Assembly (NCBI GenBank): GCA_028865845.1
Contig: JAGWJK010000140.1
Location: forward strand, 1 to 8,485
DNA from: Rhizobiaceae bacterium
GTDB lineage: Bacteria > Pseudomonadota > Alphaproteobacteria > Rhizobiales > Rhizobiaceae
Length of the DNA stretch: 8,485 nt
Direction of reading: 5' to 3'
Under the pieces are notes generated by a model. That model ran no database searches. It was given only the letters and a program-made list of their open reading frames with translations, and was not told the origin of the DNA. Shown here piece by piece: positions 5,874-8,485 of the stretch (positions are counted from its first letter, which is position 1; every line of letters starts with the position of its first letter). The position numbers and the translations under genes are program-made.

Positions 5874-6442
5874 GTGAACCGCCAACCTTTGATCCTTCTG
5901 TCGGAGGGCGACAACGTCGCCGTGGCGACGGCGGCGATCGCGGCCGGCGACGCACCTATTCTCTGCGAAACCAGGGAGATCCATGGCGCCGAACATCTGC
6001 CGCGCAGCCGCGCGGTCAGCGAAGACGTCGCCGCCAAGCTCGGTGCAAAGATCGAGTACGGTTACGCCGAACGTGTAACGGAACATGGGCTCGTCTTTAT
6101 GGACACGCCCGGCTATGATCCCGTTTCGGCGACGGGTCAGGTGGCGGGTGGAGCGAACATGATTGCCTTCACGACAGGGCGTGGAAGCTGCTTCGGTTCT
6201 CGCCCGGCGCGGTCGTTCAAGCTTCCGAGCAATTCGGCGCTCTATCACGCTATGGAAGAGGACATGGATATCGATGATATCGATTGCGGCACCATCGCCA
6301 TGGGTGAAGCGACGATATCAGGCAAGGGACGGGAAATTTCGAGCTGATCATCGAGATCGCATCGGGCAGGAAAACCAAAAGCGAAGCCTTCGGCTATGGC
6401 GACAATGAATTCGTTCCGTGGCATCTCGGCGCGACGCTTTGA
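5874..6442 (+). pseudogene. Altronate dehydratase (UxaA family) remnant: internal deletion, duplication, frameshift
   Basis: UxaA removes water from D-altronate to give 2-keto-3-deoxygluconate in galacturonate breakdown. Only pieces remain. From GTG 5874 (after GGGGAGAGG at 5862-5870) comes the family N-terminus PLILLSEGDNVAVATAAIAAGD. A short piece like the family's middle (GAEHLPRSRAVSEDVAAKL) follows, then abruptly the C-terminal part YAERVTEHGLVFMDTPGYDP, SATGQVAGGANMIAFTTGRG and NSALYHAMEEDMDI. The family is normally about 500 residues; about 190 codons survive, so most of the central catalytic region is gone. A 9-bp tandem duplication at 6267-6284 inserts DID before CGTIA. Near 6337-6340 one base is missing: the frame stops at 6345-6347, while the other frame continues from 6341 as ELIIEIASGRKTKSEAFGYG...EFVPWHLGATL to TGA 6440-6442. 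An in-frame TTG at 5733 would extend it upstream, but that part overlaps the promoter and is not family-like. Confidence 0.85.
6267..6284 (+). repeat. 9-bp tandem duplication inside the uxaA remnant
   Basis: GATATCGAT occurs twice in direct tandem (6267-6275 and 6276-6284). It turns the expected MDIDCGT into MDIDDIDCGT, an in-frame insertion of three residues beside a conserved cysteine. It looks like slippage in a gene no longer under selection. Confidence 0.75.
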
Positions 6443-6487
6443 GCCTGACGGATGGACTAGTGACTGAAATAAAGCATTTCACGCCGT

Positions 6488-6518
6488 AGCGTCTGGCATC
6501 CAAGCGATCGGAGACGCT
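6488..6518 (+). repeat. Inverted repeat ahead of the aldo/keto reductase gene
   Basis: AGCGTCT (6488-6494) pairs with AGACGCT (6512-6518). A competing hairpin CGGAG-ACG-CTCCG (6509-6521) shares the right arm. The gap 6443-6556 otherwise shows no promoter I can support. The structure could be a weak terminator or processing site between the remnant and the reductase. No T-run follows. Confidence 0.3.
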
Positions 6519-6556
6519 CCGGAAACCGATCCGCCCATCATCACAAGGGAGAGGTG

Positions 6557-7576
6557 ATGAAAAGCAGAAGAATCGGCAAGACGAGCCTGGAGGTTACCGA
6601 GATCAGTTTCGGGGCCGCGGCTCTTGGCGGACTTTACCGCGCTTGCCCTCGCGATCAGGCCATGGAAACGCTGCAGGCGGCTTGGGATAGCGGCATCCGC
6701 TATTTCGACGTCGCGCCCTGGTACGGTTTCGGCCTCGGCGAACGCCGTGTCGGCGATTTCCTGCGCGATCAGCCGGAAGACAGTTACGTGTTGTCGACCA
6801 AGGTCGGCCGGCTGATGCGGCCGGTTCCGACTGACAAGGTGCCGAATTACGGCTATGTCGATCCCCTGCCTTTCGATGCCGATTACGACTACTCCTATGA
6901 CGGCATCATGCGCTCGGTGGAATTCAGCTATGCCCGCCTCGGGCTTAATCGCATCGATATCCTGTATGTCCACGACATCGGCGGCTACACCCATGGCAAG
7001 GCACTCAACGATCATTATCTCGGTCAGTTGCTGGGCTCCGGGTTGAAGGCGCTGGAAGAGCTGAAATCGTCGGGCGCGATCAAGGCGTATGGCCTCGGCG
7101 TCAACGAGATCCCTGTCTGCCTCGATGTCATGAATGCGGGCGATATCGACTGCATCCTGCTTGCCGGGCGCTATACGCTGCTGGACCGGTCGGCGGTCGC
7201 CGAACTGTTGCCGCTCTGCGAGAAGAAGGGCACCTCGCTTGTCGTCGGCGGTGTGTTCAATTCCGGCATTCTCGCGATCGGGCCTGTTCCCGGCGCGCAT
7301 TTCGATTATCTTCCCGCAACGGAGGATGTCTTGGCCAAGGTTGGCGCGATGGAGGAGATCGCACGCCGCCACGGCCTGCCGCTTGCCGCTCCGGCGATCC
7401 AGTTCCCGCTGCGCCATCCCGCGGTGGCCTCGGTGCTGATCGGCACGGCAAAGGCATCAAGTCTCATCCGCAACATGGAACTCGTGGAGCCGACGCTTCC
7501 CGACAGCCTTTATGCGGAATTCGAAGGATTGACCCTGGTTGCGCCTCCGTTGGGAGACGAGGCCGTCCGGGTGTGA
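6557..7576 (+). CDS. Aldo/keto reductase, L-fucose / D-threo-aldose 1-dehydrogenase-like
   Basis: This 339-residue cytoplasmic NAD(P)-dependent oxidoreductase has the TIM-barrel fold of the aldo/keto reductases. The catalytic tetrad is complete: D51 and Y56 (YFDVAPWYG), K82 (LSTKVG) and H139 (LYVHDIGG). The start RRIGKTSLEVTEISFGAAALGGL and the insert GYVDPLPFDADYDYSYDGIMRSVEFS at about 99-124 resemble the branch containing L-fucose/D-threo-aldose dehydrogenase and pyridoxal 4-dehydrogenase, which oxidises a sugar to its lactone. The C-terminal cofactor part is present (FPLRHPAVASVLIGTAKASSLIRNMEL, about 283-309). The start is ATG 6557, 5 bases after AAGGGAG (6545-6551); the adjacent GTG at 6554 is too close to that site. 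It lies 114 bases after the uxaA remnant and upstream of a sugar-binding protein, which suggests it oxidises the imported sugar. Substrate assignment is by family only. Confidence 0.85.
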   Translation: MKSRRIGKTSLEVTEISFGAAALGGLYRACPRDQAMETLQAAWDSGIRYFDVAPWYGFGLGERRVGDFLRDQPEDSYVLSTKVGRLMRPVPTDKVPNYGYVDPLPFDADYDYSYDGIMRSVEFSYARLGLNRIDILYVHDIGGYTHGKALNDHYLGQLLGSGLKALEELKSSGAIKAYGLGVNEIPVCLDVMNAGDIDCILLAGRYTLLDRSAVAELLPLCEKKGTSLVVGGVFNSGILAIGPVPGAHFDYLPATEDVLAKVGAMEEIARRHGLPLAAPAIQFPLRHPAVASVLIGTAKASSLIRNMELVEPTLPDSLYAEFEGLTLVAPPLGDEAVRV

Positions 7577-7599
7577 CGCAGAGATAGGGAGAGCTGTCG

Positions 7600-7618
7600 A
7601 GCCGTTTGGAAAACGGCT
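7600..7618 (+). terminator. Short hairpin after the reductase gene (possible terminator)
   Basis: AGCCGTTT (7600-7607) and AAACGGCT (7611-7618) are perfect 8-base complements around GGA, 24 bases after the reductase stop. No T-run follows (TGAAGAGG), so termination would be weak or Rho-assisted. It may instead belong to the palindromic element that begins at 7618. Confidence 0.35.
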
Positions 7619-7709
7619 TGAAGAGGAGGAAAGCCTGTTTTGGCGTGGATGATGCGGCATGGGTCCGAAGGGCATGAAATCGCTCTCGGACGAGGTCATG
7701 CCTCTTCAA
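7618..7709. repeat. Palindromic intergenic element (92 bp, nested inverted repeats)
   Basis: Outer arms TTGAAGAGG (7618-7626) and CCTCTTCAA (7701-7709) enclose a second pair, GGCATG (7656-7661) with CATGCC (7697-7702), and a third, GTCCGA (7663-7668) with TCGGAC (7686-7691). The nested symmetry in a non-coding gap resembles the small mosaic palindromes (RIME-type) known from rhizobial genomes. I cannot assign it to a named family. The rest of the gap up to 7800 shows no gene. Confidence 0.5.
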
Positions 7710-7813
7710 CCATCCGCGCGATGCATGGGTCCGTCACAGGCATCCATGGTACCGAGCCGAAAGCGTTCAACGGCCGGTGTACAGGAGAAGAGCGCGTTGA
7801 GAGGAGAAACCTT

Positions 7814-8485
7814 ATGAATATTGCAAAGTCGCTTCTGTCCCGCCGCACCTTTGCCGGTCTCGCGGGCGCAGCCATGCTCGCCGTTGCCATGCCGGCGCAG
7901 TCCTTTGCCGCTGACGTCACCATCCCGATCATCGTCAAGGATACGACGTCCTTCTACTGGCAGATCGTTCTCGCCGGCGCCCGTAAGGCCGGTAAGGACC
8001 TCGGTGTAAACGTTCCGGAACTCGGTGCACAGGCTGAAACCGACGTGAACGGTCAGATCAGCATTCTCGAGAACGCCGTTGCCGGCAAGCCGGCTGCGAT
8101 CGTCATCTCGCCGACCGAATTCAAGGCGCTCGGCAAGCCGATCGACGAAGCCGCAAAGTCCGTTCCGATCATCGGCATTGACTCCGGCGCCGACTCCAAG
8201 GCTTTCAAGTCGTTCCTGACCACGGACAACGTCCAGGGCGGCCGTATCGCTGCTGACGGTCTTGCCGCTGCCATCAAGGAAATGACCGGCAAGGTCGCTG
8301 GCGATGTCGTCATCATCACCAACACGCCCGGCGCCGGTTCTCTCGAACAGCGCCGCCAGGGCTTCCTGGATCAGGTCAAGACCAAGTATCCGGACCTGAA
8401 GGTTGTTGCGGACAAGTATGCTGACGGCCAGGCAACGACCGGCCTCAACATCATGACCGACCTGATCACGGCAAATCCGACGATC
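7814..8485 (+). CDS. Sugar ABC transporter periplasmic substrate-binding protein (3' end outside window)
   Basis: This is the N-terminal 224 residues of a periplasmic binding protein of the ribose/galactose-type family, which captures a sugar and delivers it to an ABC permease. A signal peptide is visible at 1-33 with cleavage likely after QSFAA. It contains SRRTF (9-13) followed by a hydrophobic stretch, which resembles a twin-arginine export motif. The mature part starts VTIPIIVKDTTSFYWQIVLAGARKAGKDLGV, typical of the first lobe. It continues with NAVAGKPAAIVISPTE (87-102), SVPIIGIDSGADS (116-128), TTDNVQGGRIAADGLAAAI (136-154) and ITNTPGAGSLEQRRQGF (168-184), the last being the usual hinge and second-lobe region. 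The ATG follows GAGGAGA (7801-7807) at 6 bases. The frame is open to the window edge; permease and ATPase genes are expected beyond it. The sugar is not determinable here. Confidence 0.9.
   Translation, partial: MNIAKSLLSRRTFAGLAGAAMLAVAMPAQSFAADVTIPIIVKDTTSFYWQIVLAGARKAGKDLGVNVPELGAQAETDVNGQISILENAVAGKPAAIVISPTEFKALGKPIDEAAKSVPIIGIDSGADSKAFKSFLTTDNVQGGRIAADGLAAAIKEMTGKVAGDVVIITNTPGAGSLEQRRQGFLDQVKTKYPDLKVVADKYADGQATTGLNIMTDLITANPTI

Noticed and set aside
5634..6248. Antisense open frame (204 codons) across the gntR promoter region and uxaA remnant
   Set aside because: It crosses the best promoter in the window and matches no family. The + strand clearly matches UxaA.
6466..6480. Small inverted repeat GAAAT-AAAGC-ATTTC before the reductase
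   Set aside because: Five-base AT-rich arms are too short to support an operator call without other evidence.
6479..7417. Antisense open frame (312 codons) opposite the reductase gene
   Set aside because: The + strand encodes a complete aldo/keto reductase with all catalytic residues. The antisense product has no recognisable family.
1..8485. Search for CRISPR arrays, tRNA or rRNA genes, transposases and phage genes
   Set aside because: No regularly spaced repeats, no cloverleaf-forming conserved segments and no transposase, integrase or phage-type proteins were seen on either strand.

Overview
The window looks like chromosome or large-plasmid DNA of a rhizobium-type alphaproteobacterium (Rhizobium/Agrobacterium group). 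This is inferred from GC-rich coding sequence with strong third-position GC bias, AT-richer gaps, and the mix of gene families: exopolysaccharide enzymes, Crp/Fnr, LuxR and GntR regulators, and a sugar ABC transporter. No species can be named from the sequence alone. No tRNA, rRNA, CRISPR array, insertion sequence or replication origin was seen.

Left block (1-2644, + strand): the end of a surface-polysaccharide cluster. A multi-span membrane protein of the O-antigen ligase/polymerase type, whose 5' end lies outside the window, overlaps by four bases (GTGA) a polysaccharide pyruvyl transferase. The two are almost certainly co-transcribed and act in making, joining or decorating an exported polysaccharide.

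Middle block (2645-4688, + strand): two separately transcribed regulators in AT-rich surroundings. The first is a Crp/Fnr-family protein. The second is a LuxR-type regulator whose receiver-like domain has lost its phosphorylation residues. The gap between them holds a candidate promoter, a 16-bp palindrome and a possible 29-residue peptide gene with a good ribosome-binding site. A long hairpin at 4651-4688 closes the block and separates it from the convergent gene to the right. A role for these regulators in controlling the adjacent polysaccharide genes is plausible but rests only on position.

Right block (4711-8485): a sugar or sugar-acid utilisation locus. On the - strand is a GntR-family regulator of the FCD class, unusual in carrying what appear to be two tandem winged-helix DNA-binding domains. 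It is divergent from a decayed altronate dehydratase (UxaA-family) gene with an internal deletion, a 9-bp tandem duplication and a frameshift. The divergent region is packed with interlocking inverted repeats and has a near-consensus sigma70-type promoter with an operator-like palindrome over its -10. Further along the + strand are an intact aldo/keto reductase of the L-fucose/D-threo-aldose 1-dehydrogenase type and the start of a periplasmic sugar-binding protein of an ABC importer, cut by the window end. A palindromic intergenic element lies between these two genes.

No obviously new multi-gene system was found. The best leads are the double-winged-helix GntR protein with its repeat-rich control region, the phosphorylation-dead LuxR regulator with the small upstream ORF, and the apparently intact promoter in front of a dead gene.
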